A stretch of 64,000 nucleotides of DNA, taken from assembly GCF_020184175.1 (NCBI RefSeq), contig NC_065532.1:48380287-48444286 (forward strand), in the 5' to 3' direction. A model generated the notes under the pieces. The model made no database searches and was not told the DNA's origin. It worked only from the letters and a program-made list of their open reading frames with translations. The stretch is from Aphis gossypii (taxonomy: Eukaryota > Arthropoda > Insecta > Hemiptera > Aphididae). A program made the position numbers and the translations under genes. Of the stretch, positions 38,147 to 52,600 are shown piece after piece (within the stretch, counting starts at the first letter, position 1; every line of letters begins with the position of its first letter).

Positions 38147-38862
38147 CAGGGTGCTGCAGTCAAACCCGACGATTTAAAAATAATTGGTGTTTAGGGCTAA
38201 AATGGTAGAGATTTCGGGAATGTTCTTATCGCTTTTAAATACCCAAAATGTAGTGAATATTGATCGAGTGAACAGCATAGACATATATTAATAAATGAAC
38301 TGATTGTAGAAAGAGAGGTACGTATGCCAACATTGTTAGAAAGAGATATCATACAACTTAAGACAGCGGCCATATTATAGGATTATATTATCAATTATCA
38401 TCCATAAACAAATGAATTATTATGTTATCACCTCCCAATTTTGCTTATCATTCCATGAGATATCTAATTTTTTTCTCTATGATTTTTTTAAACTATTCTC
38501 TATCTCTTTCATAATTATTATATTCTTTCATAACAACATATTATGTTGTCTCACGGAGACATAGGCACTAGGCAGGGTGTGTGGGAGGCGCAGTCCATTT
38601 ATTAATATGTCTATGGTGAACATCGTACGTTCGTGGTAAAAGCGTACCACAAAAATAATGATACATGTGTAATCTATGTGTATAACTAACCAAGGAAGGC
38701 CATTTTCGTGACATAATATTTAAAAAATGAAGTTTTTAAATATATAACATAAAATTCTACTAGTGTAGGTTTTATTTGTTTGGAGAAAAATCAATAATAC
38801 ATTTTTTTCTATTTTTTTTTTTTTAATTTTTTTGAATCGTCAGATTTGACTGCCGTACCCTG
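38147..38862. mobile_element. MITE with TA target duplication (mariner-like ends)
   Basis: The left end CAGGGTGCTGCAGTCAAA and the inverted right end CAGGGTACGGCAGTCAAA are followed by the related CCCGACGATT and TCTGACGATT. TA flanks both ends (38145-38146 and 38863-38864). Inside, CATAGACATATATTAATAAA pairs with a second, inverted copy near 38597-38615. There is no transposase frame. The CAGGGTG-type ends and TA duplication suggest the Tc1/mariner superfamily. Confidence 0.75.
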
Positions 38863-38864
38863 TA

Positions 38865-39700
38865 TTAAGACAATAAATTTAAATTTGTTTAGTATTTTTA
38901 ATTAATGTCGATTAAAAATATTCTTCGTCAAAAACCTTGAACATTTTATACAAAGTGTTACGATAGCAGTTAAAAATATTAAAGATACAATTTTTTTTTT
39001 TTCATTAATATAATGAATTATAATTGTTAATGTAATTAAATAAATTTATAATAAATATCTAAAAGATGTTGTCTACATAAAATATAATTATTAACAAGTA
39101 AAAATGTCTAAAAATCCGATATAAAATGATACATTTTGTAAAAAAACATTTAATCTCCAATGCTTTTGTTATTTTTAAACACATATTTCTTAGCCATTGT
39201 TCATATTTATTTATTTTTAAACCGTGCCAATTTTGTAATTTTTACAATTTGTTTGTTATTGCTTGTGAACTTAATTTCTGGAATGCATTAATAAATATAA
39301 ACATCTATTATTTATTATATTTATGAAAAAAAAAAATTCATATTAAATAATAAACTTTTAAAAAAAATGCTGGAGTAATTTCCGTATCTTAAATATCTAT
39401 ATTGGAGAGGAAATGTTTTAGTACACCGAAAACAGGGGGGGTAGGATGTCCCGGTGGGGAGTGTCAACAGGTACAAAGTAAAAAGATAAAATATAATTCA
39501 TATCAATTTAATATTTACCCTATAACAATGTTTAATTGTACAAATAACTATAAACATGGTTTTTAATAAATAAATAACATACTAGAGACGATTTGACCTC
39601 CAAACAATAGCATAAACGTCCCTCCAAATAGATCACCGTTCAGCGCGTTTTTAGTACCCACTCGCGTAGGTATACGTAGGTCAGTCGCTGCGGTTCGCAT
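38865..39700. other. AT-rich intergenic DNA
   Basis: No gene was recognised. A 66-codon F/I/L-rich frame at 39126-39326 is low in complexity and unsupported. Confidence 0.5.
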
Positions 39701-39930
39701 GGCCTATCATATCCTTATAGACCTTTTACTCGTAGACCGGCCCATCCTATACTAAATATATTGATAGTCGCAAGCTGACATAGCGCAATGATATCCGTAG
39801 TAAATAGGTACCCATCCCTATTTATACGATCATTTTTGTACTGTATCAGAGTAGGTAACTCAGTAACCGAAAAGCGCCACGTATTATGATACGGTGGAAA
39901 CCTGGAAACGTTAAGAGGGCCGGTCTATGC
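39701..39930. repeat. Short inverted-repeat sequence with GTAGACCGGCCC ends
   Basis: GTAGACCGGCCC near 39735 and GGGCCGGTCTATGC near 39918 are inverted relatives about 180 bases apart, so this may be a small MITE. The ends are not well defined and no target duplication was found. Confidence 0.3.
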
Positions 39931-41895
39931 AGTATGCGTGTCCTTCTTATTATCGTTACCTATTATATATTATTTAAATATTTAATATATCATACAACTT
40001 TAGAGTTCATAGAATATAAATCATATATAGGTATACTTAAACAAAAACAATTAATTATAGAATATTCGTTTTATAATAAAAAGTATCTAGTTATTTTGTA
40101 CTAACTTTTTTTATAAAAATAAAAAATAACACCACTACATTTTAGTAATTTTACTACAAATAATTTACTTATTTAAAATAAATTTAAAAAACAAAATTAA
40201 TAATATTATTGTATTTTTAAATAATATTTCTAAACATATTGTAGGTACTTATTAATTAATTGCATTTTTCAAAAACAATAAGTAAAATATTTTTGTAAAT
40301 GATATATACTACAAAATTATTCAGAATTGATAAAATAAATAATAATACGTAAATGATCACCTAAACGGCTAAACTTAATTGTTTATAATTTTAATGTTAA
40401 AGAAAAATAAGATAATCGGGAGTTGTGCTCACTGGCATGTTTAATGCTATGTGATCACTAACGAGATAAAAGGGTGAAATTAGAATAAATTTGAACTTCA
40501 AAAATCTAAAAAAAAAAAAATATGTGCTTACATATGTATATATTTTAAAGTCTTTTGAAATTCATTAATAATAACTTATAAGTTAGGTATAACAAATCTT
40601 GATTTATTCAAAACATATTTAAATGTTCAAACTCGTGCAATAAAAATACGAAACATTTTTAAATTTTAGTGATTTTGAAAAATATTGTCAACATTTAAAT
40701 TCCAAATGCTTATAAAAGAAAAATCGTATGTATATAATATTTTTAATATTCTTGAATTTCTTAAATTTATATAAAAAATTGATGTGGGATCTAATAGTAA
40801 ATTTTCAAGACGTTAAACAAATTTAATTTAATCTAAAATTTCTATAAACAAATTGATTAATATTTTGAAAATTACATTTATTATATACAAATATACAATG
40901 ATGATTTAAATGATTTATTTTATATAACCGTAGTACAATTTTAGGATTAATATTTTTTGAATTACAAAATAAAATTATAACTATTTCATAAGTAATTGAT
41001 TTCTTAATTTTAATTTTCTTGTTGTAATTCATAAAATATAAATAACGATCATTATTTTATCCATCAATTATCGTTGATATAAAATGTTAAAATTTAAGCT
41101 TTAGACGTCGGTAAAAAATAATATTTATAATATTTCATTTTACTTTTAATTCTTGCAAGATAAAATTACTGACTCTTAATGAATTCGAAAACAACCAGAA
41201 ATAATTTTATTTAAGACGTACGAGTAATGTGTTTAGAACGTTTAGATTCTAGTACAAGTGCAACTATGATTGATTGCACCACAAAGTAATTAGTTATATA
41301 ATGATCTTTTAGCGAAGTTATACATTTTATATCCTAGACGAACCTAAATAATTGTGATTCCGAGTAACCGGTGATGCAAGTAAATTAATCAGTGGGTGCT
41401 TTTATTGGGAAGGGGGAATACTTGAATATATATTTTATGTTATTTTTTAAACAGATTATCGTAATGATTATATAACTACTATAGGTACTTGAATAAGAAC
41501 TTCCATGGTCACAATATCATTATTATAATGATAGACATAATGTAAAATAGTTGACCTTGAATACATTTTTAAATATACTTACACTTACCTATCTCAGACC
41601 AACTGTTAATAATAAGAAGAATGACAGTCCACATAGATTTTGTATATTTGTACATCTATTCTATACCTATATGTGCATAGTAGAACACGTCATAACTCCT
41701 AACCTTCGTGCGTGTGTTTACTTTAATATATATATAAGTTGACTTAAGTAAACTGAACACACTTATTAAATACTAGGTATCCAATAATGTCAATTTTAAA
41801 TATTTTAATATCGTATATTATTTAGTATTTACATTAATTAATATAAAACTAATATTGCCTACTATTGAATAATAACACAAATGCTATAATATTTT
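39931..41895. other. AT-rich intergenic DNA
   Basis: No gene was recognised; open frames are short and low in complexity. Confidence 0.5.
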
Positions 41896-42480
41896 GGTTT
41901 TACAATGTTATGTGTGTGTGTGTCATCGTCATAACGTGTGTGTGTGTGTGTGTGTGTGTGTGCGTCTCTGTATATCCCTAACGTGCTACAGCGTTTTATA
42001 GTAGAAAATATTGTTTTGTATAAATATGATAAATTTCAACTTCAATGTGAATTTCTTGTAGACAATTAGATCTATAGTTGGTGTTATTTGTAAGATACGT
42101 TAACATTTCTAATGCTTTTAAAATAATATGCAAAAACGCGAATTTTAACATTAAACCAATCTTTGAGAACATCGAAATTATTTAGTTGTTTTAATTCAAA
42201 AAATTAATAAATGATGATTGAAATGTTTACTAAATATTCATATTATGATGCAGTTATTGTTTGTGAAATTAAATGTAATTAAAATTTTCTCACGAGATAG
42301 TCTTACAGAATTTATAAATGTCAAAAATACATAGTTACTTACATCTTTTAATATACCTAAATAATTTAAGTTCAATTTCTTACGATATTCTTTCAAATCA
42401 TGAACATTTGTGAATTATTTTGTAATTACAAATGCATAAAATTTGTATATTTAGTATAATTTTAGTTAAATTTAAAATAA
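41896..42480 (+). repeat. Dispersed AT-rich repeat, copy C, with GT microsatellite
   Basis: Starts TTGGTTTTACAATGTTATGTG, parallel to GATTTTACAATGATGTGTG at 43020. Pure GT runs lie at 41911-41922 and 41935-41962, apparently expanded from the TGTGTG element at the start of this repeat family. Confidence 0.5.
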
Positions 42481-43004
42481 AAAAGTTCAGCGTAGTTAGT
42501 CATATTCATTTGTATGATTATTCGAAATTTATATTTAGATGTTATTGTATATTCAATGTAAAAACAGAAAGTAGATAATATTATAATAATATAATAACAG
42601 TATATCTACAAACAATTTTATTATTATTCAAAAAAATATTAATCGTGGAAACTTAAAACTTGAAATTACACTACCTATTACTTCTAGCTATTATTTTTTC
42701 AATTGGTACACAATAATATTTCAAAACATTCAGACAAATATTATGCTATTTATAACTATTTGAAATTTTCATTTTTTTAAAAAAAAATATTTTAATAAAA
42801 GGTTCCAAGTTGGAAATTTATGTATATGATTAAATTTAGTTATTCTTATAGTGATTTAGAAATATTAATAATTCAATATGGTATTTATAAGCATATTTTG
42901 AAGTTTAAGTTTTAACAAAATTCGTTAAAATCACAAAGCATTACAAACTATTTTGTAGTTGAAAATGTACAAATTATTTAATTTTAATAATTTTAGTTGT
43001 TTTG

Positions 43005-44470
43005 TGATGAATGTATTGATTTTACAATGATGTGTGTTTTTTTTTGTGTCTGTGTACAGTATAACTAGTCGAAATAATGCTTAGATTTCAAACTTTGGAG
43101 GTGGTTTCCGATGGAAAAGTGAATATCCTTGGTGCATTATACATGTCAACATTTAACATTTTCCAACCGTTTTCAAAAAAATCGAGAAAAATAAAAAAAA
43201 ATTGACAGAAAAACGGGAATTTTTACGTAAAACCAGTTTTCGACCAAATCGATTTTTTATATGGTTGTAATTCAAAAACGTGAAAAATTAATCACTGTAA
43301 ATACTTGAAATTTTCACCAAATTTTTATGTTAGTGTTATCTATATACAGTTAAATTTTCAAAAATTGTTGAATTTTTTTGAGTTATTTATAGACCACTGA
43401 AATTTTTAATTTTTATGAGAGTTTATTTTGGAAGTGTTGATAAAAAAATTTTGGATGACCAAACAATTATGAAAATTTCATACAAGGTTCCTTATGAGTT
43501 GTTCTTATTGTAGCTAAAAAAAAGTAAAAATTGTTAGTTACAATTTTTTTTATAAGCATTTATAGTTCAAATGTTTACGAAATCTGTTGAAAACGCGAAA
43601 ATTTGCAAGTAATTTTGAAGTTGAAAAATCATAAAATTTTTTGTATTTATAACTAAGAATTGAAAATACAACATTAAGTTTTTCATAAATTTTCTTTCAA
43701 GTATCTATAGAGAAAACTCGAAGCATCATTATAGGAACAATTTTAAGTGCGTTTGAATTTTAAATTCTTACGAAATAGCGTAACAATAACGATTTATCCT
43801 CAAACGATTTTAAATATTTGTTATTGTTCAAAAAGTATAAGTCGTAGATACTTGAAAATTTTACCAGTTAATTAGATTGACATTTTCTTTACATGGTTTA
43901 TTTTCAAAATATTTAGACTTTTTTTGAGCTATTTACAGACGACTGAAATTTTAAATTTTTCTGAAAATTTTTTTTGAAGTGTCAATAAAATTTTAGATGA
44001 CCAAAAACACTTGAAAATTTAATACAAAGTTTTTCATAAGTTATTCTTATAGTGATTAAAAAATTATAAGAATACATTGACACAATTTTTTTTTATTAGC
44101 ATTTGAAGTTCAAATATTGACAAAAATTTGTCAAAATCATGAATAATTGCAAATTATTTTGTAAGTATAATTCATAAAAAAATTTGCATAAGTAGCTAAG
44201 AGTTGAAAATTGAATACAAGATTTTTCATAAGTTTAGCTTACAATAATTATAAAAGAACTTAAATTTTGGTGTATTCAGGCCATTAAAACATAAACCACC
44301 TTTTTCACCAACTACTAGAAATTATATCCTAGGCTGACAAATCATCTTCGTTCAGAATTATTCGTATACAATGATACCTATTATTGGATTCAAATTTAAC
44401 ACTCCTATAATATATAATAGTGATCCATACAGCACCTAATGTACAGCTCAGCGGTACCCACTAACCCACT
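43005..44470 (+). repeat. Dispersed AT-rich repeat, copy D (most complete)
   Basis: Begins TGATGAATGTATTGATTTTACA and ends CAGCTCAGCGGTACCCACTAACCC. It aligns by eye to 17481-18975. It also contains an internal tandem: the block with ACTGAAATTTTTAATTTTTC and TTTTTTGAAGTGT occurs near 43395 and again near 43935, about 540 bases apart. It has no coding frame. The class is unknown. Confidence 0.65.
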
Positions 44471-45920
44471 TTTTTGTAATTCAATTCAAAAATATTCAAG
44501 TCGGGACTTGCAATTTTCGTCATTTTGAGTATAATTATTTGCTTTGAAAAATTTTATTTTCAAATAATATTTACAGGCAGGTCTCTGGCACATGATAATG
44601 ACTTTCAATTTAATTAAATCTAGTAATATATTATCTGTAATTTTTTTTAAGATCTATTTGTGACAACAATTAGTACAACATAATATATATTTTATAAGAT
44701 ATTTAAATAAATTATAATTTATAATACTATATATAGTTATTATATATACCTATATATAATACATTTTTATAACTAATAAAAATAAATAAATAATATTAAT
44801 AACTAATTAATTAATAACATATTCATTCCTTTGACCTATAGGTATTTAATTACAAGGTACAATCGACACACATATTAATTTATTATAATAATATAGTAAA
44901 TTGAGTAGAGCGAATTTCCAAATTTTTATTTTAAATGTACCTAATATATTTTAGAATAATAAGTTACGTTTACCATACTTTTTCATAACTAAATACCTAT
45001 TTTATTTTAAATTTTAATCTTAATTAGTTTTTTAATTAAGTTAATTTGATGTTGAATTAATTTTTTATTTCAAATCAAATTTGCAAATTAACCTTTTATT
45101 TTTGAATTTTGAAGTACTTGTAAGCCAACGGATAGCTGTTATGAATAATATAACAATGTTTTGATATTTTTACATCAAAATATAATCATAAATACATTCA
45201 AAAATGCAATCAAAAAGCAAAGCGCCAATTCTTATATTATATAGTTCAATGGTTGGTATTTAACCATGATAATTATAATAACAATATAGGTAACATAATA
45301 AACGTGTTAATTTATGTCCCTTACCTTATAAGTATATAACTAAAAATAAATAAAAATATAAAAGTATAATAATAGTATCGTTGAGATATGAAATATGAAT
45401 ACTAAAATAATTTCTATTTTTTTTTTCAATACATTAACTATACTTTAAACATGTTTTTATATTCCTTATAATTAATGAAGTTATTAATGATAATATTGTA
45501 ATATTATAACAAAGAAAGGCTATTATAAACGGACTTTTGTAGTAAAAAAAGGTAGAATAAAAAGGAACATTTATACTAACTTGATCTATGTAAATTAAAT
45601 TAAAATGTATATCTATTTATTATAAATCTGATTTTCATGATCCATTTAATAGGTCACGGAAATCAGAAAATTATAATAATGCCGATAGTTTCAATAAGCA
45701 ATCGGCTGCACAGTCGACATTATTGACAAACAATCGATAATTAATAATTCGATAAGCAGATTGTTTTGTTTATCTTATCATATGAGTAGTAATATAAAAC
45801 ATAGATATTATGTCCATTAGTATTACAAACAAAAATATTACATAGACTTTCTATCATTGACCTTCTGAAAACGCCGGTATACCGACACTTATCTGCTGGT
45901 AACCTACGGTGACTCGTCAA
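44471..45920. other. AT-rich upstream region of UGT gene 2
   Basis: No gene was recognised. The last 300 bases are less AT-rich and probably include the UGT gene 2 promoter. Confidence 0.45.
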
Positions 45921-46009
45921 TCAGTTTAACGCCGTGACCACAAGCGTTAGATCGTGTTTTTCTCTGCGAAATATTTTCGTTTAACGAATAGTTCGAGCGC
46001 AAAGAAAAA
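45921..46009 (+). promoter_or_regulatory. Putative transcription start and 5' UTR of UGT gene 2
   Basis: TCAGT initiator-like sequence at 45921-45925, 89 bases before the ATG at 46010, paralleling UGT gene 1. The start codon context AAAAAATGG is favourable. Confidence 0.35.
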
Positions 46010-47607
46010 ATGGATTACCGTTTACAGCTGGCCGTGAGTACCTATACAATACATATTATTAAGATGTGAACAAACAACATACGCACGTGGGACGTTATTT
46101 TAGGGTCATTCGATAAAATTATATACATAAGAATACATAAGGCGAGCGAAAAAAGTGTAGTCATTTTTCATTTTGTAAGTTTTTGTTTAGATTAAAAATA
46201 CCTCGGAGCTTTTTATAATGTGGGCTGAAAGTACATAATTAATCGCATATTGTTATAGTTTTTAGTATAATTTTTATTAATACCTATTAAAATATATATA
46301 TATATATATTCATAAAATAATAAAATTGAATAACAAAAAAGATCGAGGAAATAATGTTATGAATATTATAAATAACCGATAAACTCGCGTACGTGTACCT
46401 ACCTAATTTTTATTTTTAATTATTTTATATTTTAATTTAATGTTAATAATTGAGTATTATGTTTACAATAAACTAAAATGATTGTTTTAAGGGTAAAATG
46501 AAATTGAATTTATTATGTTATGGTCACACTCCTATAAGTCGGAAATCACGGGTTTAGAATATATTATATTTTCAAATATTTTCAAATTTAGTCAAAATGT
46601 TTTTTTTTTTTTTTTTAAGCATTATTGAGTACTGTATAATAGTATACTAACAGTCTAACGATGTAACTCATTGCTCGTTTTCATATCAAGGATATCTACT
46701 GTATATGCCGTGTATCAAAATGTTTTTTTCAACATAATAATATATTGCGTACAATACAGGCCTAATCTAACCTAAAGGAAGATATATTTATATGTTGTAC
46801 CTACTTATATACATGGCAATAGTGTTTCACTATAATTTGTTCTGATTGTACAAACATGAAATAATTAAATAATAAAACATTAATAACTATTACTTATTTA
46901 CCTACTTACATTTGTAATTTTTACTTTTCTTGTAATTTCAACACTTAAAAATGCCCACAATTACCTAATTTCCATATCACATTTTTGAATATTGCAAAAA
47001 ATACAAAATATTGTTATCGAGTTAAAATTTCAGAATATATGAAAGTAATAATAATACATCTGATCAATCAACATTGTAATAATTTACAATGATCAAATCA
47101 CCAAAAAATCGTATCACAACTTAATTTACACATATAAATCACTTATCAGTATAGATAATCAAAAAAAAATTAATAGAGAATATTGTAAATAAAAATAACT
47201 TATGTTTTCACTGACATAGTGGCATGTTTATTATGTTTGATATTAATTTGATAAATCTTTATACGATTCACCTCCTAAATATTAATTATTTTTCTTTCAA
47301 GACTTTTTTGTTGGCCGTCTACTGTTGCCACGGATTGCCGAATAACACACGTCCATACAACATTCTGGTGTTTCTACCAACCGAGACCAAAAGCCATTTT
47401 ATAGGGTTCAAACCGCTGCTGGAGACATTAGTGACCAGAGGTCACAATGTGACTCTAGTTTCACCATTTGCGTTAAGTTCACCGTCATCACATTACACTC
47501 ACGTCAAAGTGGAAATCACCGAAAACGTGGCAGGTAGTTGTACCTAGGCATTTGTATTTTGATATGTATATACACAACTATATAATAAATCTATATTGGT
47601 TATATAT

Positions 47608-47662
<55 letters not shown>

Positions 47663-49636
47663 GGAAAACAAGTATTCAACACCAAGTATTCTGTATTCGT
47701 TACCCAAAAGGCTAAAGGTAATGTAATGAATAAAAAAAACTGACAAGTAAATCATACATTAGTTACGAACGTATTCAAATCTAATGGTGAATAGAATTAG
47801 ATTTTTAATTATCATAATATTCGCGTGCAAAAATACTTACAATATATTTACATTTGAAGTATAATAATACCTTATCAAGACTTCTACGGCATTTTCCCTT
47901 TAAAATGTGTGTGTTTAGTGTCCGTGCGTAAACCGCGCGTCAAACAACATACCTATTAGGTATATCATAACGTCATGTAATCGATTTTACGAAACTCATC
48001 AAAATATTGTACAAACAGGGAATTGTATGAGTTGGAGAGGCTAGTGAAGTGTATTGATTTCACAATCCCTATATGTCCTTAATTTTATTTTATTTCATAC
48101 AGTTTTTATTTTCCTAAAAATATCAATTTTATAATTCTGTGTAGTGTAGGTAGGTATATTATATACCTATTATTATAATATAACTATATCCATTAATATA
48201 AATTGGAATTTCGAGACATCTATTCATATAAAATAAACACCAACACCATTTTAGATTCATTGATCTGATCAATAATGATTGCGAATTGCAATACTGACAC
48301 TTATTAATGTTATATTATTGCTAACTTTTATGATATAGTTTCAAGAGGTTTATGTAGTGCTTTCACAGTACAATAAATGACCGTACAATTTTTTATTTTT
48401 CATTGTACCTAATCATTATAGAAAACATTATCTGAAGCTCTAACTCCGAAGTTCAGTCATGTTTACAATGATGTCATTTAAATTGTAAAAACATTCTATG
48501 TTATGATAGTTTTAAAATTGTACTTTATTTCATAGTAAAAATGTTTTAGTTAACAACAAACACGTAGCAAACTTAATTTTTTTAATTATTAACTATCTAT
48601 CATATTTTTTTATACTATCGCGATATTTTTGTTATTTGTTTATTGTTCAACAGTTTTCTATAAACAACAAGTTTAACAAAATATTATAAGATCCAATGTC
48701 ACATTGACAAATGTTTATATATTATACTTAATAGTTATAGCTGTAACTGATGTGAAAATTTCGTAGGTACCTACATAAAAAAAAACGCTGATAACTAAAT
48801 AGTTATTTTTTTTTTGAACTCTTCTCGATAAATGACTCAACTTTAAATTAAAAAAAAAAAAATTACATGCAAATCTGTTCGGTAGTATACTTGTATACAA
48901 ATGATAGATCAGTATATCACTGTACAAACGAATATATTATTATTATTATTATGATTACATATTATATAATATATTATTATAATATACAATAGTATAGGTA
49001 CTTAGGTATATGACATAATATGATAAGTAAATATTATTTATACAAAAACGTACTATACTATAGTGTACTATATCTATAATATTATATAGAACATAATTAT
49101 TGTTTTACTTTTCTTTAAATATTTTTATTATTTTAAATCAATTTTCTATTTAGGTACCTATATGTATTAAAAAAAACAATACAGAGAATACAGATCCAAC
49201 TTAATCTGTAGGTACTCACATGACTATTAAGATAAAAATTATTCTCTATAGTTTTTATGACTAATATTCACAGTTGAATAATATTGTGACTTTAGTTTGT
49301 GAAATATATTTACCAAAGTGCTTGGTTTTCAACAAACTATCAAAATATGCATTTAAAACTTAAAATATGTTTTTATAATTAATATCTAATAAATTATAAT
49401 CAATAATATGTTTTTTTAAACCCAAAAATCTCAAAATATGCAAAAATATACACTAACAAATTTAAGTATTTAATTATAAATATAGTGACAAGTATTGTGT
49501 ACTTACTAGTTACTAAGTAAACAATAAAGTTAACTAGAAAATATATATGCCATATAGTCAAATCAAGCATTTTACTAAATTTAAATATTTAATTTTACAT
49601 ATTATTTAGCTATATTTTCTAATAATTATTTATTAA

Positions 49637-49670
<34 letters not shown>

Positions 49671-52600
49671 TAAAAAAGCTATGTATTATTTATTAATAAG
49701 TAAAACACGTAGGTTTATGAAATATGTTTAATTTCGTGCACATCGGTACTATTGTTTTAAGAACTAAATCATAAATATATGTATCTATTATGTATATACG
49801 TAATTACTAATCTATAATTAGGTATGAATGTATGATAGATGTAGACGATAGTACGAGCATATTATATAGGTAACCAATAATTATATATAGTACTTGTACA
49901 AAGTAGTGAGTACTATATAATATATAATAATAATAAAAGATACATTGGTTTTACCTTGGAAAATTAACATAGGTTGTACGAGAACCTTATCTGTATTAAG
50001 TTGTAAGTTATGTTTTAAAAAAAATATCAAATATTTAAATGTTCCAGCAAATGCCACCTAACAATTATATGTAACGATAAGTGATAAGTAAAAATTAGCA
50101 AACATTTTTAATTATAATATATTAGTAATTACCTATGTATAATATACATAGGTAATTACTAATATAATGTATATATACAATATATTTATGATTTTAGTTT
50201 TAAAACAATATGTATGATACATATTATTCATACAATGTGTATGAAATTAAACATATTTCATGTACCTACGTGTTTTACTTATTAATAAATAATACATAGT
50301 TTTTTTTTTAATATTAAATACCAATAAATTTTTCATAGAAAATATAGTTAAATGTTTAAAATAATACAAAATGTTTGATTTTTATTATTTCCGGTCTTGA
50401 AATAGGCATTTAGTTAAATTTCTAGTAATTTTATTAAATGATTACTTAGGAATTTGACTAAATGTCTAGGCGGATAATGAAATTTCATAAAAATTAAATT
50501 TTTTAACGATATGCCTAGGCATTTAGTTTTAGTAAAATACCTGATTTGTATATATGCCTACAACGTATACAAATGTATTCAAGTCCTTGCTCTAGTCGTA
50601 ACTTATACTGGAGCAGTAAAGTGCTTCAATATCTTATCTTGTAGCAATATTGAACTCTTGATATGTAATTTTAAGTATTAAAAATTAAATTTTCCAGTAT
50701 TTGAGTAGAGACATTCGCAAATTCAATCTTTTACAAAATCAATTTTCCTAATTTATAGTAACTATAAACCTATAAGTTATTTCAAAAAATTAAGTTCATT
50801 GTAAATCAACAATAATTATTTTGAGTTTGAAATTTTGAAATGTCTATGACAGTAGTTAAAAACAAAAAATTCAAAAAAATTGAATTAAAACGAAAAAATT
50901 AGAATTATTATATTCTTCATTTAAATATATAATTTTACCAAAGTTTAATTTCAAATGTCTATATAAAAAAAAAAAGTACCTACTAGTACATTTTTTAATA
51001 AATATTAAAATAAATTATTTATTAGAAACGTTCTATTAAATTCTGAAACAATAGCTATAAAAATTAACATTTTATACATTCTTAATTACAAAATAACTTG
51101 CGAATTTTCATTATTTTAACGATATTTGTCAAAAATGAAGCTTCAATAATGTTTACAAAGAAAATCAAAACTATATATCTTTAACATTTTTTAATAGCTG
51201 TAATAAAACTTCGAAGAACCTTGTATATTTTTTAAAGTTTTTTAGCCGAATGAAAATTATTTTTATCGATATCTAAAAAAAAAAATCAGAAATATCAAGT
51301 GTAAAGTAATTATAAAGAGTTTACGAGCACAAATAGAGATGTAAAATATCATGTAGATGTAGTTATAGTCTATAGAAAATAGTAGTAAATACATTTTTAA
51401 ATATAAAAATACCTGCGGGTTATTCATTTTTGATTTAGATAGGTACATAAAATTAAATAAATATAGGCTCACAATGAATCTTCGTTTAGAATTATTCTTA
51501 AACGTTATTTTATTAATAAATTTAAATTTAAAACTTTCATCATACTGATTTACTAGTTATTATATAATTCCTTAAAAAGGAGATATATTTGAATTTGATA
51601 CCAACTGGACAGCAGAGCGCTTACCTATGCCTACTCTTTTAACTTGTACTTCTATACATCATATACATAAAATATTGGTTATAATTACTATATTTTTTGA
51701 AAACCGTTTATATTTTCATTTATGTGGTCTAAAATCGATAATGACTTTGAATTCACTTTTCTTGAGATAAATAATATATACATCGAGTCGACTGATAACA
51801 AAACCAAAAGCCTAAGCTAAGTCATTTACCACTATAACCTCACGGTTATATATATAGGTACTCGATTTAGACAATCGTACATATAGCTCCTATCAAATTT
51901 TAATTAACTGGCCCGTCAGATAACAATTCAATACTTATTTCATACGCATATTATCTTAACATTTTGTAATATTTTATCAATTTTTTAGAACACAAGTGCA
52001 TCTTGAATGTATCTATATTATTTAAATGTTAAATATATCAAGATCATATAAACGGCATGTTAATTGCTATAAACACACACACATGACACATACATTCAAG
52101 GGCTTTGACTGATTTACTATTGGACTAATTAACTTTATATTAAGAAGTTAAATTAAGAACTTAATTAGTGTAATTGACTGTTGAAATAATTTGACATTTT
52201 TTTTATCGGTTTATTAAAAAATAATGCTCGCATCGAGTTAAAATTATAAACATTCTATTTTAATGGTCTTACACTCATGTATAATATATACGCTGCAGAT
52301 CAAAACGTAATCATAGACTCGAACGATAAACGGTATAATATATTACTTATTAAAACACAATAATAATCGATCATATAATGATATCGCCAGTGTCTATAGT
52401 ACAATTATTTATGACCGGTCTCGGGACCGACGTGTCGTTGCGTTATTGCAGACGTGAACTTCCTGGACAAGAACGCGCCGATGAACCTACTGCCGCTGTA
52501 CATGATCGCGTTGTGGCTGGGCCCGATGATGACCCGGAACGCGGTGGACAAGAAGTCCGTACGGGACTTCGTGACCGGCGACCGGTCCTCGTTCGACCTG

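Noticed and set aside
41911..41962. GT repeats considered as a CRISPR-like or regulatory array
   Set aside because: Simple dinucleotide microsatellite at the start of a dispersed repeat; no spacers.
47224..47301. Alternative start of UGT gene 2 upstream in exon 2 (an ATG giving a Phe/Ile/Asn-rich leader)
   Set aside because: It reads through the polypyrimidine tract and acceptor; the spliced start with exon 1 gives a normal signal peptide and matches gene 1.
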